Assembly (NCBI GenBank): GCA_017618715.1
Contig: JAFZTS010000024.1
Coordinates: 45,895 to 109,894 of the forward strand
Direction of reading: 5' to 3'
DNA: 64,000 nucleotides
Source of the DNA: Bacteroidales bacterium
GTDB taxonomy: Bacteria > Bacteroidota > Bacteroidia > Bacteroidales > UBA3663
A program made the position numbers and the translations under genes. Of this stretch, positions 16,970 through 28,235 are shown one piece after another; the first letter of the stretch is position 1; every line of letters begins with the position of its first letter. The notes under the pieces were generated by a model, which worked only from the letters and a program-made list of their open reading frames with translations, searched no databases and was not told the DNA's origin.

Positions 16970-18211
16970 TTATTTAAAGATCTTTTGGGTGAATTCGATG
17001 AAGTAGGTACGCCAGTTGCGCCAGATATGTCCACCCTCGGTCTCGCGATAGACTACGGGATAACCCTTCTCGTCCATGTACTTGAGGAATCCATCGTTAG
17101 CCTCCTTGAGGAAGTCGGTCTTGCCGATTGCCACATAGTAGAGGTAGGGGCGGTTCTTTGGAGCGAAGAGGTTGGCCATCTGCTGGTCGAAGTTCGCATA
17201 GACAGGGCTACCACCTGGTTCATCCTTGCTGCGACGACCATCGCCTGCACTTGCACCCGAGAAGAGTCCGATGTAGCCGTACTGTCCGGCATAATACTTG
17301 GAGATATGCTCGGAATGGAACGAACCCATCGAGAGTCCGGCAATGGCACGATGGCGCTTGTCGTTGAGAGTGCGGAAGTTCTTCTCGATATACTTGCGGA
17401 CGTCGGGGAACGACAACTCGAAGGCTGCCTCCTTCATGCCTGGCTTGACGCCACCCATCACCATCTCGGGCTGACGGAATCCTCCGGCCTGCTCGCCAGG
17501 AGCAGATGTCTCGTAGGCATTGCCATTGGTCATCACGACGATCATCGGCTCGGCCTTGCCTGTGGCAATGAGGTTGTCGAGGATCTGAGTGACGCGGCCT
17601 TGGGTGTACCATGCCTCTTCGTCACCGCCACTGCCATGGAGGAGGTAAAAGACGGGATACTTCTTGCTCGATGTCTCGTAACCAGCGGGAGTATAGACGG
17701 TGAGACGACGCTTCATGCCGAGTGTGGGGCTGTCGTACCAGCACTTGCGTACAGTGCCATGAGGTACGTCGTTGACCGAGAACAAATCGCCCTGGTCACC
17801 TGCCTCGCTGGTTATGATGAAGTAGTTGGTGAGCGTCTTGACGTCGCGGTTGACATAGACGTTCTGCAGGTCGAGCTGCTTCTGTCCATCGACTACGAAG
17901 TTATAGCAATAGTAGTTGGCTTCGAGGGGTTCGGGAGTGGTATATTCCCAAACACCATCCTTGCCCTCCTTGAGGTCGGCAGGAACACTGACAGCCCATT
18001 TACCCTGTGGGGTGTCGATGAGCCGTTCGGGCAGGAAGTCGCCGCTCACCTTGACGCTGACTGCCTTGGGGGCATAGAGACGGAAGGAGACGGTATTGTC
18101 GGGGTGAATCTCGGGCGATACGATGTTGCTGCCACCGAAGAGAGCCTGCTGTGCGGAGGCTCCCATCGTGGCGACGAGTATGGCCGAGAGGGTTAACAAT
18201 AATTTCTTCAT
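16970..18211 (-). CDS. CE1-type esterase with N-terminal CBM48-like domain (third of three)
   Basis: A 413-residue secreted esterase, probably feruloyl or acetyl type. The signal peptide is MKKLLLTLSAILVATMGASAQ. The N-terminal beta-sandwich (VSPEIHPDNTVSFRLYAPKAVSVKVSGDF ... [24 protein letters not shown]) is CBM48/E-set-like. The alpha/beta-hydrolase has [17 protein letters not shown], nucleophile Ser294 in AGLSMGSFHS and the catalytic His in [10 protein letters not shown] near the C-terminus. It is a close paralogue of the next two genes upstream, and the stop codon of the preceding gene lies only 6 nt before this start. Family members cleave ferulate from arabinoxylan; the actual acyl group here is not known. 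Confidence 0.88.
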   Translation of the reverse strand: MKKLLLTLSAILVATMGASAQQALFGGSNIVSPEIHPDNTVSFRLYAPKAVSVKVSGDFLPERLIDTPQGKWAVSVPADLKEGKDGVWEYTTPEPLEANYYCYNFVVDGQKQLDLQNVYVNRDVKTLTNYFIITSEAGDQGDLFSVNDVPHGTVRKCWYDSPTLGMKRRLTVYTPAGYETSSKKYPVFYLLHGSGGDEEAWYTQGRVTQILDNLIATGKAEPMIVVMTNGNAYETSAPGEQAGGFRQPEMVMGGVKPGMKEAAFELSFPDVRKYIEKNFRTLNDKRHRAIAGLSMGSFHSEHISKYYAGQYGYIGLFSGASAGDGRRSKDEPGGSPVYANFDQQMANLFAPKNRPYLYYVAIGKTDFLKEANDGFLKYMDEKGYPVVYRETEGGHIWRNWRTYFIEFTQKIFK

Positions 18212-18217
18212 AATATC

Positions 18218-20677
<2,460 letters not shown>

Positions 20678-20730
20678 TTATATATTGCCGGTTTCCGGAT
20701 TAATAATATTTTGCTGCGGCCGCAAGGGGT

Positions 20731-20750
20731 CCCCCCGCCGAAGCGGGGGG
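20731..20750 (-). promoter_or_regulatory. Stable cUUCGg-capped hairpin between susD and the esterase genes
   Basis: The minus-strand RNA reads CCCCCCGC-UUCG-GCGGGGGG, an 8-bp GC-only stem closed by the exceptionally stable cUUCGg tetraloop. It lies about 30 nt past the susD stop. No U-tract follows, so it is more likely to protect the susCD message from 3' exonucleases or to pause transcription than to terminate. It may be a REP-like element (compare 8885-8902). Confidence 0.6.
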
Positions 20751-20781
20751 TTCCTTTAGCCGGAATGATATCGGGAAGGGA

Positions 20782-22407
20782 TTAATCCCAACCTGGGTTC
20801 TGCTGGATGTTGTCGTTCATCTGAATCTCCTTGAACGGGATTGGGAGGAACTCGTGCTTACCCTTCTTGTAGCCGTACTTCGATGGGTCGTTGTTCGACT
20901 TGGTGTCCCAAATCACGCCGTCCTTGGTGGTCGATGGGATCTTCTCACCCTGCTTGGCGAGGAGGTCAGCAGCGATGCCCCAGCGCTGGATGTCCTGATA
21001 GCGAACACCTTCGCCGCAAAGCTCGCAGCGCTTCTCAATCTGGATGTCGGCCAATGTGCAGGAAGCGAGGTCGGGCTCGCCGGCACGACGACGTACGCAG
21101 TTCAAGTACTCGGTAGCCTTGGCATTGTTGGACGTAACGTAAGCCTCTGCGCCAAGCAGATAAACCTCGGCAAGACGCATCCAACGATAGTTGTTGGTGT
21201 AGGCCATTGGGCCATAGCCACCCCAGTTCTGGGTGTCGTAGCCTGCACGCCACTTCCACATGAAGAGATCCTCAACGCCGTAGAAGATGCCTGAGATCTT
21301 AAGGCCAAGTTCCTGCTCAATCTGAGCAGAGGTCTTCATGGTCTGGCAGAGACGCTTGCCGTCCTTGCCTTCGAGTTTCACGAAGTCCTCATAGAGGGTA
21401 CCTGTCGGGTTGTAGAAGCCATAGTCCTGACCGGACTGGTAGCTCAACTGGATGTGATCGACATCAGCCCAGAATGGATCGGCGATAAAGCCCGAGAAGT
21501 CAAAGTAAGAGGCACGCCAACGGAGCATGCAACCTGTGAGGTTGAAGATGAAGTTGCTGGCGTCGTTGCCCTGCTGGCTCTCGAAGAGGCTCTCGCAGTT
21601 GTTCTTTGCACGGTTCTGGATGACGTTCTCATAACGCTCGGTATCTGGACGGCCAGGGCCGCCGTAGAGAGCATAGTTGGGGTTGCTGAGCACCTGGTCG
21701 AACTGAGCGCCTGCCGATGCAGCATCGCCGTTCCACAGATAAGCCTTGCCAAGGAGAGCCTGGGCAAAAGCCTTGCTCACACGCCATTGGTCGGCGTCGC
21801 CATCGATGCTCTTCTTCTCATAGAGCTTACCAGAGCTGATAGCCTCGCTAAGGTCCTTCTGTACATATGAGTAGATTTCACTCCTTGGAACATTGGGCTG
21901 AGCATACTCGGAGGGAGCAAGCAGATGGTCGAAATAGGGAACGTCGCCCCACATCGAAGCAAGTTCGAAGTAGAAGAGTCCACGGAAGACCTTGGCCTCG
22001 GCACGGGCACGGTCGCCTGTAGATGACTTGCCTTCGGGCACACGGTCAAGGATGATGTTGCAGCGGTTGATGCCGGTGTAGTAGCCCGAGAACCAAGACT
22101 GGATGGCACCGAGGTCAGCCGAGAAGCGGTACTCGTTGAGCGATTCATAACCACCATTGTCACCACGCTGGCCGCCACCGCACCAGAAGTCGCCGTCGAG
22201 CAGCGCCTTGAGGGAGAATGAGCTCAGACCCATCGACAAAGCCTGCTGATAGCATTCTACGATACCAGCCTCGATCTGCTCGTCGGTATCATAATAGGTC
22301 TCGTAGTTCTGTACACCATGCTGATCGATCTCAAGGTTGTCGGTGCAGGCAGTGGTGCCACCCATCACCAGACAAGCCAATAGCATTGATTTATAATTCA
22401 GTTTCAT
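20782..22407 (-). CDS. susD: SusD/RagB-type surface glycan-binding lipoprotein (PUL-2)
   Basis: A 541-residue SusD homologue, lipobox TTACTDNLEID. Family phrases: YDTDEQIEAGIVECYQQAL, RCNIILDRVPEGK, RARAEAKVFRGLFYFELASMWGDVPYFDHLL, YRWMRLAEVYLLGAEAYVTSN, RRRAGEPD and the closing HEFLPIPFKEIQMNDNIQQNPGWD. It pairs with the SusC gene 32 nt upstream. The ligand is presumably an acylated plant polysaccharide, inferred from the neighbouring esterases. Confidence 0.95.
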   Translation of the reverse strand: MKLNYKSMLLACLVMGGTTACTDNLEIDQHGVQNYETYYDTDEQIEAGIVECYQQALSMGLSSFSLKALLDGDFWCGGGQRGDNGGYESLNEYRFSADLGAIQSWFSGYYTGINRCNIILDRVPEGKSSTGDRARAEAKVFRGLFYFELASMWGDVPYFDHLLAPSEYAQPNVPRSEIYSYVQKDLSEAISSGKLYEKKSIDGDADQWRVSKAFAQALLGKAYLWNGDAASAGAQFDQVLSNPNYALYGGPGRPDTERYENVIQNRAKNNCESLFESQQGNDASNFIFNLTGCMLRWRASYFDFSGFIADPFWADVDHIQLSYQSGQDYGFYNPTGTLYEDFVKLEGKDGKRLCQTMKTSAQIEQELGLKISGIFYGVEDLFMWKWRAGYDTQNWGGYGPMAYTNNYRWMRLAEVYLLGAEAYVTSNNAKATEYLNCVRRRAGEPDLASCTLADIQIEKRCELCGEGVRYQDIQRWGIAADLLAKQGEKIPSTTKDGVIWDTKSNNDPSKYGYKKGKHEFLPIPFKEIQMNDNIQQNPGWD

Positions 22408-22439
22408 TGTATTCTGTTGTTTATATATTACCTAAATTA

Positions 22440-25400
22440 TTAGAATGTAATGCTTGCACCGAAGACAAGCTTCTTGGAAGTTGGGAACACACCCTTGTCG
22501 AGGCCCATTGAGCTTCCTGTGCCGGTTGTTTCGGGGTCGAAGCCGGGATAGCTGGTGAAGCAGAACCAGTCTTCGAGCGAACCATAGATACGCATATTGC
22601 TGATGAAGACCTTGCTGAGCCAAGCCTTAGGCAGGCTGTAACCAACCTGGATCTGCTTGATCTTGAAGTAAGAGCCATCGTAAACTACAGCGTCAGACAT
22701 CAGGTACTTGTCGTAGTCGGTAGCACCTGCGCGCGGCTTTGTACCGTTGCGGTTGCTCTCGGTCCAGCGGTTGTTGGTGAACTCTGTCAGACGGTTGGTC
22801 GGGTAGTCAGCACGGTTGATGAGGCAGTAGATATCGTTGCCCATTGCGCCTGAACCGAATATGATGAAGTCGATGCCCTTCCAGGCGGCATTCAGGGTGA
22901 TGCCGTAGTTGACGGTTGCCATACCCTTACCGATCTCGGTCTTGTCCTCAGGACCGATCTGGCCGTCCTCGTTCACGTCATAGAACTCGGGGTTACCGGT
23001 CTCGCTGTTGATGCCCTTGAACTTATATCCATAGAAATACCATGCGGGATGTCCTACCTCGAAGCGGGTCACAGCTCCGTTCACGTGGAAGGTGGCGCCA
23101 TCGATACCGTTGCTGAGCGATGGGTGGATGTAGGTAACCTCGTTCTTGAGGGTCGAGAGATTAGCACGAACGCCCCAATGGAAGTCCTTGCCGATCTGAT
23201 CCTGCCAGCCGAGCTCGAACTCGAAGCCTTCGTTCTTGATGTCACCGGCGTTGATTGGCGAAGCCGTAAGGCCGATGATGTAGGAAGGAGCTGCACCGGT
23301 CACGATGAGGTCCTTGGTGCTCTTGCGGAACCAGTCGAAGGTGAACGACAGACGGTTCTTGAGGAAGCGTGCGTCGAGACCGACGTTGGTCTGCTCAGAG
23401 GTTTCCCACTTCAGCTCGGGGTTGCCAGCCGATGAAGGAGCATAGGTAGTGATATAGCCGAAGTCGGCATCACCGGGGTGGGAAGCGTAGTTGCCCGACG
23501 AAGCGATGGTCTGGGCATACATGTAGTTGCCGAGTGATGCAATCGAACCGTTCTGGCCCCAAGAAGCACGAATCTTCAAGAAGTCGAGCCATGCGCGGGT
23601 ACCTTCCATGAACTTCTCCTGCGAGAGGGTGTAACCGAGGGATACGCCATTGAAGTAGCCCCAGCGGTTGTCGATAGGAAGGATAGAGCTGTCGGCTGCG
23701 TCAGCACGGAAGTTATACTGAACGAGGTACTTGCCCTGGTAGTCATAGGAAGCACGGCCGAAGTAAGCAAGCTTGCGGATGTAGTTTGCCTCGCCGCCCG
23801 AGATGCTCTTGGTAGCGGTTGGAGTAGCATATGCAAGATACCAGAAGTTGGGATCGTCCTGCAATACGCCGTAGTCACCGTCGCTGCCGTTGGTGCCGCC
23901 CGATACGCCGAAGGTGCGGTTTTCGCTGTAAGAGCTACCAACCATGAGGCCGAGGTTGTGAACCTTGTTGAAGGTCTGGTTCCAGTTGGCGAAGTTTTCC
24001 CACTGATAATATACAGTGTTGCTGTTGCTGTCGCTGAGGTTAACGAAGTTCTGGTTGGACTTCTCGCTGCCGTAGTAGTCGCGTGTCACGCCGTAGGCTT
24101 CGCTGTTGCTCATCTGATAGCTAAGACGAGAGGTGATTACAACGTGTGGGATGGCTGTGAAGTTGAACAAGGTCGTACCGTTGATGTTGAACATGCGGTT
24201 CTTGGTGAACGAGCTTGCACGCGAGATGAGCGGGTTGCAGCCTTCGAGGGTGATGTAAGGCGAAATGCCGTAGAATGTGCCGTCGCCGGGGCCATAGAGA
24301 CGTGGACCAGTGCCTGCCTGCCAAGCTTCGTATGCATTGCGCATTGGGGTTGGCATGTCGTTCAAGGTGTAGTAAGCCTTGGTCAATGGGTCGAACTGGA
24401 GAGCGGTCAAGAAGGTTGAGCCGTACTCGGAACCTTCACCTACGGACTGGATCTTCATGTGTGAAATCTGGTTGTTGGTGTTGAGCTCGAGCCATGGCTT
24501 GATCTTCCAAGTGGCATTGATCATGCCGGTGAGACGACGGAAGGTGTCGCTGTCGCCCTTCACGGTACCGTTGTTGTTGAGGTAAGAGGTCGAAACATAG
24601 ATCGAACCCTTGTCGGAACCTGCAGAGAAGGTTAGGTTGTGGCGTTGCATCATGCTCTTCTCGAAGAGCTCGTCAATCCAGTTGGTGCTGGTCTTGCCGT
24701 CCCAGTACTGGTCAACGAGGCTCTGTGAGAGTACGCTACTCTCCTTCACGTAGTAGTTGATAAACTCCTGCGAGTCCATCAGTTCGGGCGTTCTGGCAAT
24801 GCTCTGGCGAGTAATCTGCATGTCGTACTTGATCTGGCCGTTGCCCTTACCTTTCTTGGTGGTGATAAGGATCACACCGTTACCTGCCGATGCACCGTAG
24901 ATGGCTGCCGAGGCGCCGTCCTTCAGCACTTCCATAGACTCAATGTCGTTGGGGTCGATGCCGCGGATGCTCTTTGCAATACGTCCGTCGATGACGTAGA
25001 GAGGATCGGACGAACCGTTGGAACCAATACCACGGATGCGGACGGTGGGCTGTCCACCAGGGCTTGAAGAACCGGAGAGCTGAACGCCTGCGGTCTTGCC
25101 CTGTAGGGCCTGTGAAGCGTCGGTGATGGTACGGGCTTCCATGTCCTCACTCTTCACCGAGCTGACGGCACCGGTGAGTGAGCTCTTCTTCTGTACGCCG
25201 TAACCGATGACCACGGTCTCTTCGAGAAGCTTGTTGTCCTCCACGAGGGTAATCTTCATGCCGGTAGCGGCCTTCACGGTCTGGGTGGTGTAGCCCACGA
25301 AGCTGAACTGAAGGTTGGCGCCAGCCTTCACGGCAAGGTCGAAGTTGCCGTCCAGGTCGGTCACAGTACCGTTCGTGGTTCCAAGTTCGACGACGGCGAC

Positions 25401-25550
25401 ACCAATCATCGGTTCGCCCAACTCGTCAATTACAGTGCCACTTGCGCGGTTCTGGGCCTGTGCGAGGACAGGGAAAAGCGCGGTGAGGCAAAGCATGGTA
25501 AGGACGGTGCGCAAGGCATGTCCTACTTTACAAAACTGAATTGTTTGCAT
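22440..25550 (-). CDS. susC: SusC-type TonB-dependent outer-membrane glycan transporter (PUL-2)
   Basis: 1036 residues. The long signal ends FPVLAQAQN. A carboxypeptidase-regulatory-like domain (ASGTVIDELGEPMIGVAVVELGTTNGTVTDLDGNF) is followed by the TonB-box-like ETVVIGYGVQKKSSLTG, the plug (VRIRGIGSNGSSDPLYVIDGR ... IESMEVLKDGASAAIYGASAGNGVILITTKKG) and a barrel ending KLVFGASITF. Normal length. It lies between the leading GH3 gene (89-nt gap) and susD (32-nt gap) on the minus strand. I see no promoter of its own in the 89-nt gap. Confidence 0.95.
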   Translation of the reverse strand: MQTIQFCKVGHALRTVLTMLCLTALFPVLAQAQNRASGTVIDELGEPMIGVAVVELGTTNGTVTDLDGNFDLAVKAGANLQFSFVGYTTQTVKAATGMKITLVEDNKLLEETVVIGYGVQKKSSLTGAVSSVKSEDMEARTITDASQALQGKTAGVQLSGSSSPGGQPTVRIRGIGSNGSSDPLYVIDGRIAKSIRGIDPNDIESMEVLKDGASAAIYGASAGNGVILITTKKGKGNGQIKYDMQITRQSIARTPELMDSQEFINYYVKESSVLSQSLVDQYWDGKTSTNWIDELFEKSMMQRHNLTFSAGSDKGSIYVSTSYLNNNGTVKGDSDTFRRLTGMINATWKIKPWLELNTNNQISHMKIQSVGEGSEYGSTFLTALQFDPLTKAYYTLNDMPTPMRNAYEAWQAGTGPRLYGPGDGTFYGISPYITLEGCNPLISRASSFTKNRMFNINGTTLFNFTAIPHVVITSRLSYQMSNSEAYGVTRDYYGSEKSNQNFVNLSDSNSNTVYYQWENFANWNQTFNKVHNLGLMVGSSYSENRTFGVSGGTNGSDGDYGVLQDDPNFWYLAYATPTATKSISGGEANYIRKLAYFGRASYDYQGKYLVQYNFRADAADSSILPIDNRWGYFNGVSLGYTLSQEKFMEGTRAWLDFLKIRASWGQNGSIASLGNYMYAQTIASSGNYASHPGDADFGYITTYAPSSAGNPELKWETSEQTNVGLDARFLKNRLSFTFDWFRKSTKDLIVTGAAPSYIIGLTASPINAGDIKNEGFEFELGWQDQIGKDFHWGVRANLSTLKNEVTYIHPSLSNGIDGATFHVNGAVTRFEVGHPAWYFYGYKFKGINSETGNPEFYDVNEDGQIGPEDKTEIGKGMATVNYGITLNAAWKGIDFIIFGSGAMGNDIYCLINRADYPTNRLTEFTNNRWTESNRNGTKPRAGATDYDKYLMSDAVVYDGSYFKIKQIQVGYSLPKAWLSKVFISNMRIYGSLEDWFCFTSYPGFDPETTGTGSSMGLDKGVFPTSKKLVFGASITF

Positions 25551-25639
25551 GTGCTTTTGTTTTTGTTAGTTAATAATGTGTAGGGAATAATTGATTATCT
25601 CTTGTTGTTTGTTTTGTTGTCAAGAGGTTTTGCAGCGCC

Positions 25640-28027
25640 TTACTTCTTGGCAAGCATAGGGCTGCGTGTGATCTTCTGCTTGGGAGCCATCACGTTGTGA
25701 ACCTTCTCGGTGCGAGCCTTGGCCACACGTTGGGTTGCAGTGGCACGAACATCAGCCGAAGAGGCGGCAGCCATGAACTGGTACTGACCTTTGTCGAGTA
25801 CCCAAGCCGAAGCCTTCTCGTCGAACGAAGCCATGTCCATTGTGTTCCAGGTAAGCACGAGCGTCTGGCTCTCGCCTGGTTTCAGCACGCGTGTCTTGCC
25901 GAAAGCCTTGAGCTCCTTGCTGGGCTTGTCGATGCGGCCCTTGGGAGCCTTTACGTATGCCTGAACAACTTCACGTCCAGCTACTTTGCCGGTGTTGGTC
26001 ACCTTCACTTCCATCTGGCACTTGTCGCCGTCGATGGCCGACGAAACGATCTCGTAGCCGAAGGTGGTGTAGGAGAGTCCGAAGCCGAAGGGGAAGGAAA
26101 CGGGCTTCTGGTAGGTGTCGAAGTAACGATAACCTACGTAGATGTCCTCGGCATAAACGGTGTAATCGACATCCTTCACCTCGACGGGTTCTGCCTGACG
26201 CTGTGCACGCTCGGCAGCATCCTTGGCACTGCCTCCGCTGTAAGCCCTGCGGAAGGCCGACATGTCGAATACGTAGTCAGCGGGGAAGTTCTGATCGGCA
26301 GGAGCATCGCCGAAGGCGACTTGCCAGGTCATTGGGAGACGGCCAGAAGGATTCACCTTGCCTGTGAGCACGTCCATTACGCTGTTACCGCATTCCTGTC
26401 CAGGCTCGAAAGCACAGAGGATGGCATCAACCTTGTCGGAGATGGGAGCGGTCTCGATGGGTCCGCAGACGTTGAGCACCAGGATGACGGGCTTGCCTGC
26501 CTGATGATATGCTTCGGCCACGGTGTTGATGAGATTCTTCTCGGCGTCGGTGAGGAAGAAGTGCTCGCGCTTGCGGTCGGCACCCTCGCCACTGGTACGG
26601 CCCAGAGTGATGATGGCAACGTCGTTCTTCTTCACGTTCTCGGCCAATACGTCAGCCTCAGGTACCCATTCTCCAGCGCGGAGTGGAGCAGTGATGCTGA
26701 ATGGTGGACGTCCGTCGGGATAGTTCTTCTTATCCTCGTCGGCGATGTGCTTCTTGTAGAAACGTGCGAGGCTCATTTCTGGCTTCATGCCGGCCTTACG
26801 GGCAGCTTCCACGAGGCTCACGCAGTAGGGACCTACATTGGTGCCACCAAAGCCCATGGCAGCAGGAACCATATCATACGAAGTGCAGCCGTAAAGGGCC
26901 AAGTTGCTAACGCCGTTGAGAGGAAGCACGTTGTTTGCTCCACCCTTCATGGGGTCGTTCTTGAGCAGAACCATCGACTCGGCACCCAGCTGGCGTACCA
27001 CCTTGGCATGTCCCTTGAGGTCAGTCTCGTTAGGATAAACGTATCCGTTGGGAGTATGGCACTTGAGCACGAACTCCAAAGTGCGGCGTACCGAAAGGTC
27101 GATCAGCTCCATGGGGAGAGTGCCATCTTTGGCAGCGTTGAGTAATGCCTCACGCTGACGTGGCTGACCGGGTTGCAGCATGTCGTTGCCTGCCTTGATG
27201 CTGGCCACGGCATCCTTGCCTGCGTTCCAGTCGCTCATCACCAGGCCGTTCCAGCCCCACTCGTCACGCAGGATGGTCTCGGTAAGCTCGCGGTTCTCGC
27301 AAGTGTAGAGACCTTGTGCACGATTGTAGGAGGTCATGATGCTCCAGGGATTCGACTCCTTGACGGCAATCTCAAAGTTCTTTAAATAAAGTTCGCGTAT
27401 CGCGCGCTGCGAGAGGCGCGAGTCGTTGTTGTTACGGTTGGTTTCCTGGTTGTTGATAGCAAAGTGCTTCAAGCAGGTGCCCGAACCTTGATCCTGAATG
27501 CCACGGATGAATCCAGCAGCAATCTTGCCAGCCAGTACGGGATCCTCTGAGTAGTACTCGTTGTTGCGTCCGCACAGCGCCGAGCGCATTAGGTTCACGC
27601 CTGGTGCCAGCAGTACATCCAGTCCGAAGTCGCGCACTTCGGCACCGATTACTTCGCCCAACTGATAGGCAGCATCGATGTCAAACGAAGCAGCTACGTT
27701 GGTCTCCGAAGGTAATTCGGTGCAGATATAGGTCTGGCTGTCCCAATCGCGTGTGCGGGTCATGTGCAGACGGTGAGGGCCATCGGCCAAATAGGCCGAT
27801 TCGATGCCGAGGCGAGGGATGTCGCGGGTACGTCCAGCAGTGCCGGGGAACTTCACTTCCTCGCCCATAGCCATACCGCAACCGATGAGCAGGTCAATCT
27901 TCTCTTCGACAGTCATGGCAGCAATGACCTCCGAAACGTTGTCGGCGGTCAGCTTGGGTTGTGCAGTAAGCGTAAGGGCTGAGAGGGCCATGGCGGCCAG
28001 CATCTGAGTTCTTGCGATGTGTTTCAT
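25640..28027 (-). CDS. GH3 beta-glycosidase (first gene of PUL-2)
   Basis: A 795-residue GH3 enzyme. I start at ATG 28027 (signal MKHIARTQMLAAMALSALTLTAQP); the extended reading to 28408 crosses the divergent promoter region and overlaps the regulator gene. The N-terminal barrel has RDIPRLGIESAYLADGPHRLH, LKHFAINNQETNRNNNDS and nucleophile Asp266 in LVMSDWNAGKDAVAS. The alpha/beta sandwich has DVAIITLGRTSGEGADRKREHF, and a C-terminal FnIII-like domain follows (VVQAYVKAPKGRIDKPSKELKAFGKT). There is no lipobox, so it is probably a soluble periplasmic enzyme. Substrate may be xylo- or gluco-oligosaccharide. It is divergent from the hybrid regulator, the usual place for the gene that regulator controls. 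Confidence 0.92.
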   Translation of the reverse strand: MKHIARTQMLAAMALSALTLTAQPKLTADNVSEVIAAMTVEEKIDLLIGCGMAMGEEVKFPGTAGRTRDIPRLGIESAYLADGPHRLHMTRTRDWDSQTYICTELPSETNVAASFDIDAAYQLGEVIGAEVRDFGLDVLLAPGVNLMRSALCGRNNEYYSEDPVLAGKIAAGFIRGIQDQGSGTCLKHFAINNQETNRNNNDSRLSQRAIRELYLKNFEIAVKESNPWSIMTSYNRAQGLYTCENRELTETILRDEWGWNGLVMSDWNAGKDAVASIKAGNDMLQPGQPRQREALLNAAKDGTLPMELIDLSVRRTLEFVLKCHTPNGYVYPNETDLKGHAKVVRQLGAESMVLLKNDPMKGGANNVLPLNGVSNLALYGCTSYDMVPAAMGFGGTNVGPYCVSLVEAARKAGMKPEMSLARFYKKHIADEDKKNYPDGRPPFSITAPLRAGEWVPEADVLAENVKKNDVAIITLGRTSGEGADRKREHFFLTDAEKNLINTVAEAYHQAGKPVILVLNVCGPIETAPISDKVDAILCAFEPGQECGNSVMDVLTGKVNPSGRLPMTWQVAFGDAPADQNFPADYVFDMSAFRRAYSGGSAKDAAERAQRQAEPVEVKDVDYTVYAEDIYVGYRYFDTYQKPVSFPFGFGLSYTTFGYEIVSSAIDGDKCQMEVKVTNTGKVAGREVVQAYVKAPKGRIDKPSKELKAFGKTRVLKPGESQTLVLTWNTMDMASFDEKASAWVLDKGQYQFMAAASSADVRATATQRVAKARTEKVHNVMAPKQKITRSPMLAKK

Positions 28028-28075
28028 TTTTTGTGTGGGTTTTATGCTGTATTGCGCTTTAAGAAATTTCGCGGT

Positions 28076-28084
28076 GCAAAGGTA
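28076..28084 (-). promoter_or_regulatory. Minus-strand promoter -7 box for the PUL-2 operon
   Basis: The minus strand reads TACCTTTGC, matching the Bacteroidetes -7 box TAnnTTTG followed by C. A clear TTTG -33 box is missing about 20 nt upstream, as is common for promoters that need an activator. The gap to the GH3 start is about 48 nt. Confidence 0.6.
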
Positions 28085-28177
28085 GGGGTTTTTTATAATA
28101 AAAAGGTTTCCGATTTGTTTGGAAATATTGAGAAATAGTCTAAATCCTTTAGATTTTGTGCAAATTACCCCTATTTT

Positions 28178-28209
28178 TTTGGATTTATTATTAAATTTGT
28201 CTAAATTTG
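28178..28209 (+). promoter_or_regulatory. Promoter of the hybrid two-component regulator
   Basis: TTTG (28178-28181), a 20-nt spacer and TAAATTTG (28202-28209) fit the Bacteroidetes vegetative promoter exactly. Transcription would start near 28216. The ATG at 28119 is therefore upstream of the transcript, and TTG 28236 is the best start. Confidence 0.75.
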
Positions 28210-28235
28210 CACCCGTAACTAACCACTTTTTACCT